Positions 1 through 6,885 of a stretch of DNA of 15,474 nt are shown here, piece by piece (the stretch's first letter is position 1; every line of letters begins with the position of its first letter). A program made the position numbers and the translations under genes. Under the pieces are notes generated by a model that saw nothing but the letters and a program-made list of their open reading frames with translations, was not told where the DNA came from and made no database searches. The stretch comes from Bacillota bacterium (lineage in GTDB: Bacteria > Bacillota_A > Clostridia > Tissierellales > Peptoniphilaceae): positions 1 through 15,474 of the forward strand of contig JAEZZN010000056.1 of assembly GCA_023418535.1 (NCBI GenBank), read 5' to 3'.

Positions 1-54
1 CAATTATACATTATGGAGGATTTTTTGGTGCTTGAAGCTAAAGCTTTTTTACCT

Positions 55-80
55 CCACCTGCATAGCAGGTGGTTTATTG
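55..80 (+). terminator. Perfect 8-bp hairpin followed by T-rich DNA
   Basis: An exact inverted repeat CCACCTGC (55-62) and GCAGGTGG (66-73) encloses a three-base ATA loop and is followed on the plus strand by TTTATTGTTT. This is the shape of a weak rho-independent terminator for a plus-strand gene lying left of the window. The T run is broken, so termination strength is uncertain. A short subterminal hairpin of this kind is also found at the ends of IS200/IS605-type elements, and no gene is visible here to decide between the two readings. Confidence 0.4.
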
Positions 81-83
81 TTT

Positions 84-119
84 CGTTCACTTACGTTCAC
101 TCAACTCACTAAAGTGAAC
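84..119. repeat. Tandem 10-mer with inverted copy
   Basis: CGTTCACTTA (84-93) is followed directly by CGTTCACTCA (94-103), a tandem repeat with one mismatch. The inverted copy AAGTGAAC (112-119) can pair with GTTCACTT (85-92) over eight bases with a 19-base loop. It lies just outside the terminator palindrome at 123-156. No function can be assigned; a folded RNA, a protein-binding site or debris from a mobile element are all possible. Confidence 0.45.
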
Positions 120-120
120 A

Positions 121-156
121 AAAAAACCTAGTAATTAATATTAATTACTAGGTTTT
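121..156 (-). terminator. Bidirectional terminator palindrome downstream of the membrane protein gene
   Basis: Positions 123-156 form a perfect 34-base palindrome whose outer arm reads AAAACCTAGTAATTAA. On the minus strand the stem is followed by a run of U residues (the A run at 121-126), placing a rho-independent terminator about 25 bases past the stop codon of the membrane protein gene ending at 180. On the plus strand it is followed by TTTTCAACTTTTATTTTTTTT, so it could also stop transcription entering from the left. Confidence 0.8.
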
Positions 157-179
157 CAACTTTTATTTTTTTTAGTTTT

Positions 180-1250
180 TTAGTTTTCAGCAAAAAACTT
201 TTCTTCAGATATTCTTGATCCTAAAACACCACCAAACATTGCTACTACTGCACCTAATAATAAACCAACGAATGTCCAAATTGAAGCTGAACTTGTTGTA
301 CTTGCAACATTGTCAGCTGTGTCTTTAGCATCTTCTACAGTATTGTCAACTGTTGCTTTTGCTTCATTATAAACTTCTGTTACTTTTGTTGAAACTTCAT
401 CAAATGTTTTTTCAGCTTGTACATATGTTTTTTGTAATCCGTCATAAATATTTTTTGAAATTTCTTGTACTTCTGCTTCACTTAAATCAGAATTCTTTGA
501 AACAGCTTTATTGATATCTTCTTGTGATACTGATTGCGCAATATCTTTTGCTCTTGCTTGAATATCTTCAGCTACTTTTTTAACTATATTTTCTGCATCA
601 TTTGGATTTAATGCAATATCTTTTGCTGCTTGAGTTATTTCACTTACTGATTTATCTATTTGTGTTTGTAAGTAATCTGGTTTTAATTTTTCATTTTCTG
701 TATCTTTTAGATATTCTTTCATATCTGCTTGTAATTTTTCAGAATCAACACCTTCTACTTGTTTTGAGATTTCATTAAATGCAGTTTCGCCTAAATCTCC
801 TAAACCTTTACCTACAGTTTCTGTAATTTTAGATACTGCTTGACCTGTAATTTCAGTAGCACCTCCCACTAAATTACCTGCTGTTCTTAAAGTTGCAGTT
901 AATACAGAAACTACCATAACTACTATCATTGCTAATGATAACGCCCATGATAAGAAGCCATGTAATAGGCCGACTCTTCTTGCTGCTAAGCCTGATACAA
1001 ATCCTGCAACAAATAATGAGATTAATAATTGAACTGCAGTCCATATTCCTACTCCTGTGAATAATCCATCTACAGGATTAGATGAATGGAAATCTAATGT
1101 TCCTAATCCAATTGCTGCTCCTATAAAACTTAATAAAAACATCATTGCAACAAATGTTACAGCTCCTGCAAAAATTGCTGCCCATGAAATATTACCACCG
1201 ATGCGTGTTTCTATTGCATCATTAGTTATATAAATATTCTTTTTATTCAT
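180..1250 (-). CDS. Membrane protein with a long amphipathic helical middle region
   Basis: Function unknown. The 356-residue product has three N-terminal membrane segments at about residues 22-50, 67-90 and 97-120, then roughly 200 charged, Lys/Glu/Asp/Ala-rich residues predicted helical (about 125-320), and one C-terminal membrane segment at 324-345. The N-terminal pattern, with ISWAAIFAGA at 21-30, a G-rich first helix and LLHGFLSWAL at 95-104, resembles a widespread family often labelled 'PhnA-like protein'; that label carries no proven function. The helical middle resembles YtxH or late-embryogenesis-type stress proteins in composition, which is only a weak hint. The ATG at 1250 is supported by a GGGAGG ribosome binding site seven bases upstream. 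The gene appears monocistronic, with its own terminator at 121-156. A possible sigma-B-like promoter lies at 1296-1320. Membrane anchoring at both ends suggests an envelope role. Confidence 0.8.
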   Translation of the reverse strand: MNKKNIYITNDAIETRIGGNISWAAIFAGAVTFVAMMFLLSFIGAAIGLGTLDFHSSNPVDGLFTGVGIWTAVQLLISLFVAGFVSGLAARRVGLLHGFLSWALSLAMIVVMVVSVLTATLRTAGNLVGGATEITGQAVSKITETVGKGLGDLGETAFNEISKQVEGVDSEKLQADMKEYLKDTENEKLKPDYLQTQIDKSVSEITQAAKDIALNPNDAENIVKKVAEDIQARAKDIAQSVSQEDINKAVSKNSDLSEAEVQEISKNIYDGLQKTYVQAEKTFDEVSTKVTEVYNEAKATVDNTVEDAKDTADNVASTTSSASIWTFVGLLLGAVVAMFGGVLGSRISEEKFFAEN

Positions 1251-1295
1251 AATAATTCCTCCCTAAAATTTTGAATATTTTTTAGCAGTATATTT

Positions 1296-1320
1296 ATAAC
1301 CAATATCAGAATTATTAAAC
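1296..1320 (-). promoter_or_regulatory. Possible sigma-B-like promoter of the membrane protein gene
   Basis: On the minus strand GTTTAA (1315-1320) is followed after 13 bases by GGTTAT (1296-1301), one base off the GTTTAA-N12-14-GGGTAT consensus of Bacillus/Staphylococcus sigma B. It lies 45 bases before the start codon. No good sigma-A pair is evident in this 235-base gap. The DNA is so A+T-rich that a chance match is quite possible, and many low-GC anaerobes lack sigma B. Confidence 0.2.
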
Positions 1321-1445
1321 ATTTTTTTATGAAAATTTGGAAAGAGAAAATTTAATCGGTATAGTTTCGTAAAAATTTAGGCAAAAATATTTATTAAAAA
1401 GAAATACTTAAAATTATTACCCCTTTTCAAATATTATTAATATAC

Positions 1446-1468
1446 AAAAAAACGAGCGTTTCCGCTCG
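1446..1468 (-). terminator. Rho-independent terminator of rpmE
   Basis: On the minus strand CGAGCG and CGCTCG enclose a GAAA tetraloop and are followed by seven U residues (the A run at 1446-1452). The hairpin (1453-1468) begins 18 bases past the rpmE stop codon. It is a textbook intrinsic terminator. Confidence 0.92.
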
Positions 1469-1485
1469 CATCAAATTTCGATAAA

Positions 1486-1689
1486 TTAGTCGATATTGTA
1501 TTTTTGTTTGAATTTTTCTACTCTACCACCACGTTCTGCAGTTCTTTGTTTACCTGTATAGAAAGGATGACAATTTGAACAAACTTCTACTTTGATTTCT
1601 TCAACTGTTGATGTAGTAGTAAAAGTGGTTCCACATGATTGACATGTAACTGTTGCTTGATATGTCTTTGGATGTAAATTTGCTTTCAT
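1486..1689 (-). CDS. rpmE: 50S ribosomal protein L31, zinc-binding (C+) type
   Basis: This is a structural protein of the large ribosomal subunit that bridges to the small subunit. The 67-residue product has the normal length for the family. It begins MKANLHPK and carries the two zinc-ribbon cysteine pairs Cys16-Cys19 and Cys37-Cys40, followed by the conserved HPFYTGKQR segment at 41-49. The cysteines mark the zinc-containing C+ form; C- paralogues used under zinc limitation lack them. The start is set by a GAGGTG ribosome binding site just upstream. The gene has its own promoter (1731-1759) and terminator (1446-1468), so it is a single-gene transcription unit, although the threonine aldolase gene upstream has no clear terminator and may read into it. 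Confidence 0.97.
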   Translation of the reverse strand: MKANLHPKTYQATVTCQSCGTTFTTTSTVEEIKVEVCSNCHPFYTGKQRTAERGGRVEKFKQKYNID

Positions 1690-1730
1690 ATTCTCACCTC
1701 TTTCACTTTTTTACTAGTTTTAACCTAATT

Positions 1731-1759
1731 AGTATAGCATAAATTTTGTGCTAAATCAA
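1731..1759 (-). promoter_or_regulatory. Sigma-A promoter of rpmE
   Basis: On the minus strand TTGATT (1754-1759) and TATACT (1731-1736) are separated by exactly 17 bases. The -10 box is extended by an upstream TG (TGCTATACT). The predicted leader is about 35 bases and ends with the rpmE ribosome binding site. Confidence 0.8.
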
Positions 1760-1806
1760 TAAATTGATATTTTTTTCAGTAAGTATATAATACAACAATA
1801 ATTATT

Positions 1807-2847
1807 CTATTGCAAATTATTTGTAATATCCTTGTAAACTTGAATTAATTCAAATACTTCTTCTTTTGTTGTAGCCCAACTAGTAACAAGTCTTATTACA
1901 AAATAGTCTTCAATAGATTCTACTGTTTCAAATATAACTTTTTCTTTAAGTTCCTTATAGATTTCTTTATTTATTTCTAAAAATGTTTGATTAGAATCGG
2001 ATTTTGTATAAAATTTTGCTCCAAGTTTACTTAATTCGTCTCTCAGTAAATCAGACATGTCATTTGCATGTTTTCCATTTCTTTCAAATAAATCATCTTG
2101 TAACAGTCTTTCAAATTGAATACCTAATATCCAACCCTTAGCCATAATTCCGCCACGTTGTTTAGAAATATAGCCGATATCTTCCTTTAATTTATCATTA
2201 AGTATTACAAGAGCTTCACCAAACAAAGCACCATTTTTATTGCCCCCAATATAGAAAGCATCTGTGTATTTACCATAATCTTCTAATCTTGTATCTGTAC
2301 AAGCTATCGCACTACCAAGTCTTGCACCATCTACAAAAAGATATAGGTCGTATTTATCACATACTTCTCTTAAAGCCTTTAATTCATCTTTTGAATATGT
2401 AGTTCCAAGTTCTGTAGTTTGAGATATATATACAAGTTTTGGCTTTACTTCTAAAATACCTGCATTGCTCCAAGCTGCTTTATCCATATATTTTATTATA
2501 AGATCTGGATATAACTTGCCGTCTATTGTGTCTATTGTAATGCATTTGTGTCCAGTAGCTTCAATCGCACCTGTTTCGTGTACATTTATGTGACCTGTTG
2601 TTGGTGTAATGACAGCTTCGTGTGGTCTTAAAAAAGCGGCAATTGCAATTAAATTTGTCTGTGTTCCTGCCATTAATAATTGTACTTCAGCAGTGTTATC
2701 ATTAACTCTTTCTCTAATTAATCTAATAGCATTTTGTGTATGTTCATCTGTAAGATAAACTGGAAATTTTTTACCCATACTATTATTCAAAACTTCCATT
2801 ATTTCTGGACAAGCTGTGAAACTATAGTCATTTAAGAAATTTATCAT
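1807..2847 (-). CDS. ltaE: Threonine aldolase family PLP enzyme (beta-eliminating lyase)
   Basis: The likely reaction is PLP-dependent cleavage of threonine or allo-threonine to glycine and acetaldehyde in the cytoplasm. The 346-residue product has the family's usual length and fold-type I features: a glycine/threonine cofactor-binding turn MAGTQTN at 59-65, a His-containing stretch GHINVHETGA at 85-94, the cofactor-contacting FVDGARLG at 171-178 with Asp173, and GGNKNG at 201-206 with Lys204 as the likely Schiff-base lysine. Start choice is supported by GAAGGA upstream and a strong promoter at 2893-2921. The gene is not linked functionally to the capsule operon and is divergent from the capA-like gene. 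Substrate and stereochemistry cannot be read from sequence; related beta-eliminating lyases acting on other hydroxy-amino acids remain possible. Confidence 0.88.
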   Translation of the reverse strand: MINFLNDYSFTACPEIMEVLNNSMGKKFPVYLTDEHTQNAIRLIRERVNDNTAEVQLLMAGTQTNLIAIAAFLRPHEAVITPTTGHINVHETGAIEATGHKCITIDTIDGKLYPDLIIKYMDKAAWSNAGILEVKPKLVYISQTTELGTTYSKDELKALREVCDKYDLYLFVDGARLGSAIACTDTRLEDYGKYTDAFYIGGNKNGALFGEALVILNDKLKEDIGYISKQRGGIMAKGWILGIQFERLLQDDLFERNGKHANDMSDLLRDELSKLGAKFYTKSDSNQTFLEINKEIYKELKEKVIFETVESIEDYFVIRLVTSWATTKEEVFELIQVYKDITNNLQ

Positions 2848-2892
2848 TTACTTTTTCCTTCTTTAAACAATATAAAAATAATTACATACTAA

Positions 2893-2921
2893 AGTATAAT
2901 ATATATTTTTCGAAGATTCAA
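2893..2921 (-). promoter_or_regulatory. Sigma-A promoter of the threonine aldolase gene
   Basis: On the minus strand TTGAAT (2916-2921) and TATACT (2893-2898) are separated by exactly 17 bases. The predicted leader is about 40 bases and contains a GAAGGA ribosome binding site. Confidence 0.8.
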
Positions 2922-2945
2922 TTATGATATACAGTTTTTTATTAT

Positions 2946-2972
2946 TTGAAAGTTATATTTTTATGGTAAAAT
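2946..2972 (+). promoter_or_regulatory. Candidate promoter of the capA-like gene
   Basis: TTGAAA (2946-2951) precedes an extended -10 box TGGTAAAAT (2964-2972). The spacing of 15 bases is short. It would place the transcript start at about 2979, leaving the AAAGGAG ribosome binding site (2978-2984) at the very 5' end. An alternative extended -10, TGATATACA at 2925-2933, would give a more ordinary leader but has no good -35 box. Both candidates sit back to back with the divergent threonine aldolase promoter. Confidence 0.3.
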
Positions 2973-2990
2973 GAATAAAAGGAGATATAT

Positions 2991-4226
2991 ATGAGTAAAG
3001 ATATAAAGATAAATATTTTAGGGGATTTAATGTGTGATAACGCATTATTAAATGCTGCAAAGACTGATAATGGATTTGATTTTGAAAATGTATTTATCAA
3101 TATAAAAAAATACTTAGATACAGCCAATCTTACAATAGCCAATTTTGAAACTGTAATGACTGGACAAGAACCATATAGGGCATATAGTTCTAAATTCAAT
3201 ACACCAGATGAATTCGCATATTCAGCAAAAAAAGCTGGAATTGATGTACTCATTACAGCAAATAATCATGCCATGGATCAAGAAATTGAAGGGATGATTA
3301 GAACAAAAAGTAAATTAGAAGAATTAGGATTTAAAGTATTTGGTACCTTAGATAATAGAAAACCGCTAATTTTAGAGATTAATAATATTAAATTAGGATT
3401 ACTTGCATATACTGAACCTCTTAATTTTCGAACACAAAAAGATTTTAAGGGAATAAATATAGATGAGTACATAAATCTACTTGCTCCTATCCCTACAATG
3501 AGAGAATTCAGACAAGATGAAAGATCTATGTATAAGGGTGTTAAAGGCGCTATTAGATATTATGTTAAAAGAGTATTAAAGACCAAACTTTTTATGCCGA
3601 TAAAAACTCAAATTGATCTTTATAGAATAAGAAAAGTAGGAGTTTCACTTGGATCAAGAACTGATATTCTAAGAAAACGACATAAAGATCCAAAATATCT
3701 TCAAATGCTTACTGACGAATTTAATTATGCTAATGAAAATAGTGACGTAACTCTAATCTTCCCACATGCTTGTGGACAAATTAATGAAAAACCTGGTCCT
3801 TATATAAAATTCTTAAAAAATTTTTATAAAGGTATTGGAGCTAAAAATGTAATATTCAATCATCCACATGTAATACAAGAAACTTCATATGATGGTGATT
3901 TTTTATATACAGCTTCAATAGGAAGTGTATCTCATACACCAGATGGAGAATATAGAAATAATCCTCTAATGCCATACTATTCAATGATGATTAATATATA
4001 TATAGATAAAGAAACTAAACAAATCTCAAATGTAACTTATTCAATATTAAGAGCAATAGCTGATGAAAGAAGATATGTATATGTATATAATATTAAGGAC
4101 TTATGGGAAGAAAGAGAAGATTTAAGAGAACAATTAGAAGAAGATTCTAAAAAATTATATAAAACTATTCACAATAAAGAAGTCCCTTCTGATTATGTCC
4201 CAATATTAGAAGAGTTTAAATTTTAA
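2991..4226 (+). CDS. CapA-family metallophosphatase-like protein, no membrane anchor
   Basis: This belongs to the CapA / poly-gamma-glutamate capsule family, which has a calcineurin-like metallophosphatase fold. Conserved landmarks appear in order: GDLMCD at 11-16 near the N-terminus, ANFET at 50-54, ITANNHAMD at 88-96, PHACGQ at 258-263, FNHPHVIQE at 289-297 and SIGS at 309-312. Canonical relatives usually have HWGxEY where this protein has HACGQ, so the metal site may be altered. About 110 residues (143-253), including a Lys/Arg-rich stretch around 188-232, separate the two halves. The protein starts directly at the first beta-strand and shows no signal peptide or membrane segment, unlike membrane-anchored Bacillus anthracis CapA, so it is probably cytoplasmic. 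AAAGGAG precedes the ATG. The gene converges on the capsule operon. CapB/CapC partners are not visible, so polyglutamate synthesis should not be assumed. Confidence 0.85.
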   Translation: MSKDIKINILGDLMCDNALLNAAKTDNGFDFENVFINIKKYLDTANLTIANFETVMTGQEPYRAYSSKFNTPDEFAYSAKKAGIDVLITANNHAMDQEIEGMIRTKSKLEELGFKVFGTLDNRKPLILEINNIKLGLLAYTEPLNFRTQKDFKGINIDEYINLLAPIPTMREFRQDERSMYKGVKGAIRYYVKRVLKTKLFMPIKTQIDLYRIRKVGVSLGSRTDILRKRHKDPKYLQMLTDEFNYANENSDVTLIFPHACGQINEKPGPYIKFLKNFYKGIGAKNVIFNHPHVIQETSYDGDFLYTASIGSVSHTPDGEYRNNPLMPYYSMMINIYIDKETKQISNVTYSILRAIADERRYVYVYNIKDLWEEREDLREQLEEDSKKLYKTIHNKEVPSDYVPILEEFKF

Positions 4227-4227
4227 A

Positions 4228-4305
4228 AAACTAGTTTGTGCTAAATAATGATTGTTGAATTATAAAAAAAAAAATCATTAATTGCACTAACTAGTTTCTT
4301 TTTTT
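4228..4305. terminator. Long bidirectional terminator shared by the capA-like gene and the capsule operon
   Basis: The arms at 4228-4253 and 4273-4297 pair almost completely over about 25 bases, sharing AAACTAGTT, GTGC and AATGATT blocks. On the plus strand the stem is followed by CTTTTTTTATT, terminating the capA-like gene. On the minus strand it is followed by TTTTTT, terminating the operon after galE. The loop carries an 11-base A run. The placement, between two convergent stop codons 80 bases apart, supports a two-way terminator. Confidence 0.88.
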
Positions 4306-4306
4306 A

Positions 4307-5317
4307 TTATTTATATCCGTTAGGATTTTTTGTTTGCCAATTCCAAGCATCATTTGCCATATCTTTTATTGAAAGATTAGCTTCAAATCCTAATTCTCTC
4401 TTTGCTTTATCGGCATTACAGTAAACCTCATCCAAGTCACCTTCTCTTCTTTCGGTAAACTCGTATGGTATTTTATGACCAACAGCTTTTTCAAACGCAT
4501 CTATAATCTCTAAAACTGATGTTCCTTGTCCTGTTCCAAGATTATAAACAAACAAACCACCATTTCCTTTTAATTTATTTAATCCTAAAATATGTCCTTT
4601 GGCTAAATCAACTATGTGGATATAGTCTCTTACACCTGTACCATCTTTAGTATTGTAATCATTTCCAAACACAAATAATTTTTCTAATTTACCTATTGCA
4701 ACTTGTGTAATATATGGTGTTAAATTATTTGGAACTCCCTTTGGATCTTCGCCAATAAGACCTGATTCATGTGCTCCCACTGGATTAAAATATCTAAAAA
4801 TAACCATATTCCAACTATTATCAGAAATATACAAATCTTCTAATATTTGTTCAATAAACCATTTTGTCCAACCATATGGATTAGTTGATTTTCCTTTTGG
4901 AGTTTCTTCTGTCAATGGAGATTTATTGTCACCATAAACTGTAGCTGAAGAAGAAAAAATTATATTTTTACAATTAAACTCTTTCAAGACCTTAATTAGA
5001 TTAAGCGTACCTGTTATATTATTTTCATAATAATCTAATGGTATTGTTATAGATTCTCCAACAGCTTTGAGTCCTGCCAAATGTATTACATTTTCAATAT
5101 TTTCATTATTAAAAACTTTTCTTATATCTTCAATATTTCTTAAGTCTCCTTCATACACTTTGGGAGTCTTATTTGTTATTTTTTTTATTCTATCAATAAC
5201 TTTTTTATTTGAGTTTGAAAAGTTATCTAAAATTACTATTTCTTTATCAGTGTTTAATAACTCAACACTTATATGAGAACCAATATACCCAGCTCCCCCA
5301 GTTAATAAAATCGCCAT
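4307..5317 (-). CDS. galE: UDP-glucose 4-epimerase
   Basis: It interconverts UDP-glucose and UDP-galactose, and in some members the N-acetylated forms, using tightly bound NAD. The 336-residue product matches the usual GalE length. The extended short-chain dehydrogenase signature is complete: the NAD-binding GGAGYIGS at 7-14, DNFSN at 31-35, HLAGLKAVGES at 79-89, SSSATVYG at 122-129 and the catalytic Tyr148/Lys152 in YGWTK. TAGGAG precedes the ATG. It is the last gene of the polysaccharide operon, 41 bases after wzy, and probably supplies the galactose-type donor for the repeat unit. The terminator at 4228-4305 follows directly. Whether it also acts on UDP-GlcNAc cannot be judged reliably by eye. 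Confidence 0.95.
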   Translation of the reverse strand: MAILLTGGAGYIGSHISVELLNTDKEIVILDNFSNSNKKVIDRIKKITNKTPKVYEGDLRNIEDIRKVFNNENIENVIHLAGLKAVGESITIPLDYYENNITGTLNLIKVLKEFNCKNIIFSSSATVYGDNKSPLTEETPKGKSTNPYGWTKWFIEQILEDLYISDNSWNMVIFRYFNPVGAHESGLIGEDPKGVPNNLTPYITQVAIGKLEKLFVFGNDYNTKDGTGVRDYIHIVDLAKGHILGLNKLKGNGGLFVYNLGTGQGTSVLEIIDAFEKAVGHKIPYEFTERREGDLDEVYCNADKAKRELGFEANLSIKDMANDAWNWQTKNPNGYK

Positions 5318-5358
5318 TTCTTCTCCTATATAAATAAATCAACACTACACATGTTTTA

Positions 5359-6885
5359 TCAAATATTTTTAAACAATTTATTACTAAAAAATCTTTCTGA
5401 AAAAGTCTTAAATTTATTGGACAGTATATATTGACCTAGCATAATAATTACTACAAATAAAATGTTTTTTATACTTATGAATTCAAGTAAAAATCCATCA
5501 AAATTAGCTCGTGGCATTTTTAAGAAATAATTATAAGTATAAAAACCTATAAATAAGATAATTATACTTCTTGATGAAAAAACAAATTTTAGTATAACTC
5601 CTATTAGTACACTAATTAAAAATACTCCAATATAACCGAAATCGTGGTATGCCTCTGCAATATATGAAGAACCAACACCCCTACCTGATAAATATTTTTC
5701 ACCTAATACTTTATATGATATAGCATGTGCATAATTATGACTTAAAGTAGCCATTTCTACCGAATTCCCTTCTCTATACCAACCATTATTCTTTCCTAAA
5801 AATCTAGATGAAAAACTTCCATTTTCAACGAAATCTATTAGACTACCAAAAATATAATTCTTATTAGGTAATTCATCTTTATATTTATATCCCCATTTAA
5901 TTACATTTATGGAGAATCCTTGATTTACAGCTATCTCTTCAATTTCGTTTAAATTGTCAGATATAGATGTTTTGATTTCATCTTTATTTCCTGGTATTTT
6001 ATGTCTTCCAAATCTTAAATCATTTATATAATTCATTGTGGGAATAATTACTATTGCAAGTATAATAATTAATAATGTAGATTTCCAGTTTAACCATTTA
6101 CTTTTCTTATCAATATCTTCTTTACATATAAACCTTTTATCCATATTATCTCTAGATATTATATATAATGAGAATAAAAGATAATTAAGGAAAAAGTACA
6201 TTCTTTGAAATGTCAATAAATTTAATGCAGAAAATCCAATATATAGAAAAGAAATGATATAAAATGTTCTCTTTTTAGGCATTGTTGCTAAAAAGAATGC
6301 ATATGAAACATCAATTAATTGAGCATAAGATTGAAATACTTGCGGATATATTGAATTAAAACCAAGGTAACTATTTAAAAATCCTTTGTCATTTATAACA
6401 TTAATTTTTTCTATAATTAATAATACGCTAATAAAAAGTGACGAAATAAAAAATAGAATAGCTATTAACCTTGACCAAATTATGCCATTTTTATTATTAA
6501 TACTATTATTATATTCTTTTATCCCCTTTTTGTTCTTACTATTTTTAATTATAGAAATGATGAATCCACCTAAAAATATACCTATTAAAGCTATCACCAT
6601 AGATATAAAAGCATGATTATTAACAGCTACTTCAAACTTACGAATGTCTACAATTCCAAAAATATTGTAAAATAACTCTCCGGATAATAAAAATCCAAAA
6701 AAAGCAAATAGAAAACCACATAAAAAATAGTCTTCATTTCTGAAAAAATAAATAAATATTAATCCCCATAAAACTATCGATGTGCAGAAATAAATATTTG
6801 CCTTATTATAAATACTTAAAATAATAAAAATAAAAATCGAAAACAGACCTAAGTAGGTTGCCATATTAGTTATTTTTTTATTCAT
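5359..6885 (-). CDS. wzy: Polysaccharide polymerase, Wzy family
   Basis: This is the likely repeat-unit polymerase acting on the outer face of the membrane. The 508-residue product is almost entirely hydrophobic helices, roughly a dozen membrane segments, with a large extracytoplasmic loop at about 285-400. In and after this loop lie features of the O-antigen/capsule Wzy family: SHNYAHAISY near 382-391, GRGVGSSYIAEAYHDFG at 401-417 leading into the next helix, and the Arg-containing PRANFDGFL at 458-466. Wzy proteins are highly divergent, and the linkage made cannot be predicted. The start overlaps the stop of the glycosyltransferase gene as ATGA (6882-6885), with AAAGGAT upstream, so translation is probably coupled. 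The pairing with the Wzx flippase two genes upstream supports the call. Confidence 0.87.
   Translation of the reverse strand: MNKKITNMATYLGLFSIFIFIILSIYNKANIYFCTSIVLWGLIFIYFFRNEDYFLCGFLFAFFGFLLSGELFYNIFGIVDIRKFEVAVNNHAFISMVIALIGIFLGGFIISIIKNSKNKKGIKEYNNSINNKNGIIWSRLIAILFFISSLFISVLLIIEKINVINDKGFLNSYLGFNSIYPQVFQSYAQLIDVSYAFFLATMPKKRTFYIISFLYIGFSALNLLTFQRMYFFLNYLLFSLYIISRDNMDKRFICKEDIDKKSKWLNWKSTLLIIILAIVIIPTMNYINDLRFGRHKIPGNKDEIKTSISDNLNEIEEIAVNQGFSINVIKWGYKYKDELPNKNYIFGSLIDFVENGSFSSRFLGKNNGWYREGNSVEMATLSHNYAHAISYKVLGEKYLSGRGVGSSYIAEAYHDFGYIGVFLISVLIGVILKFVFSSRSIIILFIGFYTYNYFLKMPRANFDGFLLEFISIKNILFVVIIMLGQYILSNKFKTFSERFFSNKLFKNI

Noticed and set aside
1745..1756. TTTGTGCTAAAT occurs both in the rpmE promoter spacer and in the terminator arm at 4235-4246, suggesting a shared repeat.
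   Set aside because: In sequence this A+T-rich, many identical 12-mers are expected by chance in 15 kb, and the flanks do not match.
1755..1768. ATCAAT/ATTGAT hairpin downstream of the threonine aldolase gene as its terminator.
   Set aside because: The stem is six A+T-rich pairs with a two-base loop, the T run lies on the plus strand, and it overlaps the rpmE -35 box; it is unlikely to terminate minus-strand transcription.
2942..3253. Open frame of about 100 codons on the minus strand inside the capA-like gene.
   Set aside because: It is antisense to a well-supported gene, has no recognisable motif or good ribosome binding site, and its hydrophobic composition is what the complement of A+T-rich coding DNA gives.
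2991..4226. Part of a poly-gamma-glutamate capsule operon.
   Set aside because: No capB, capC or capE-like genes are present beside it, and the neighbouring operon is a Wzx/Wzy polysaccharide locus.
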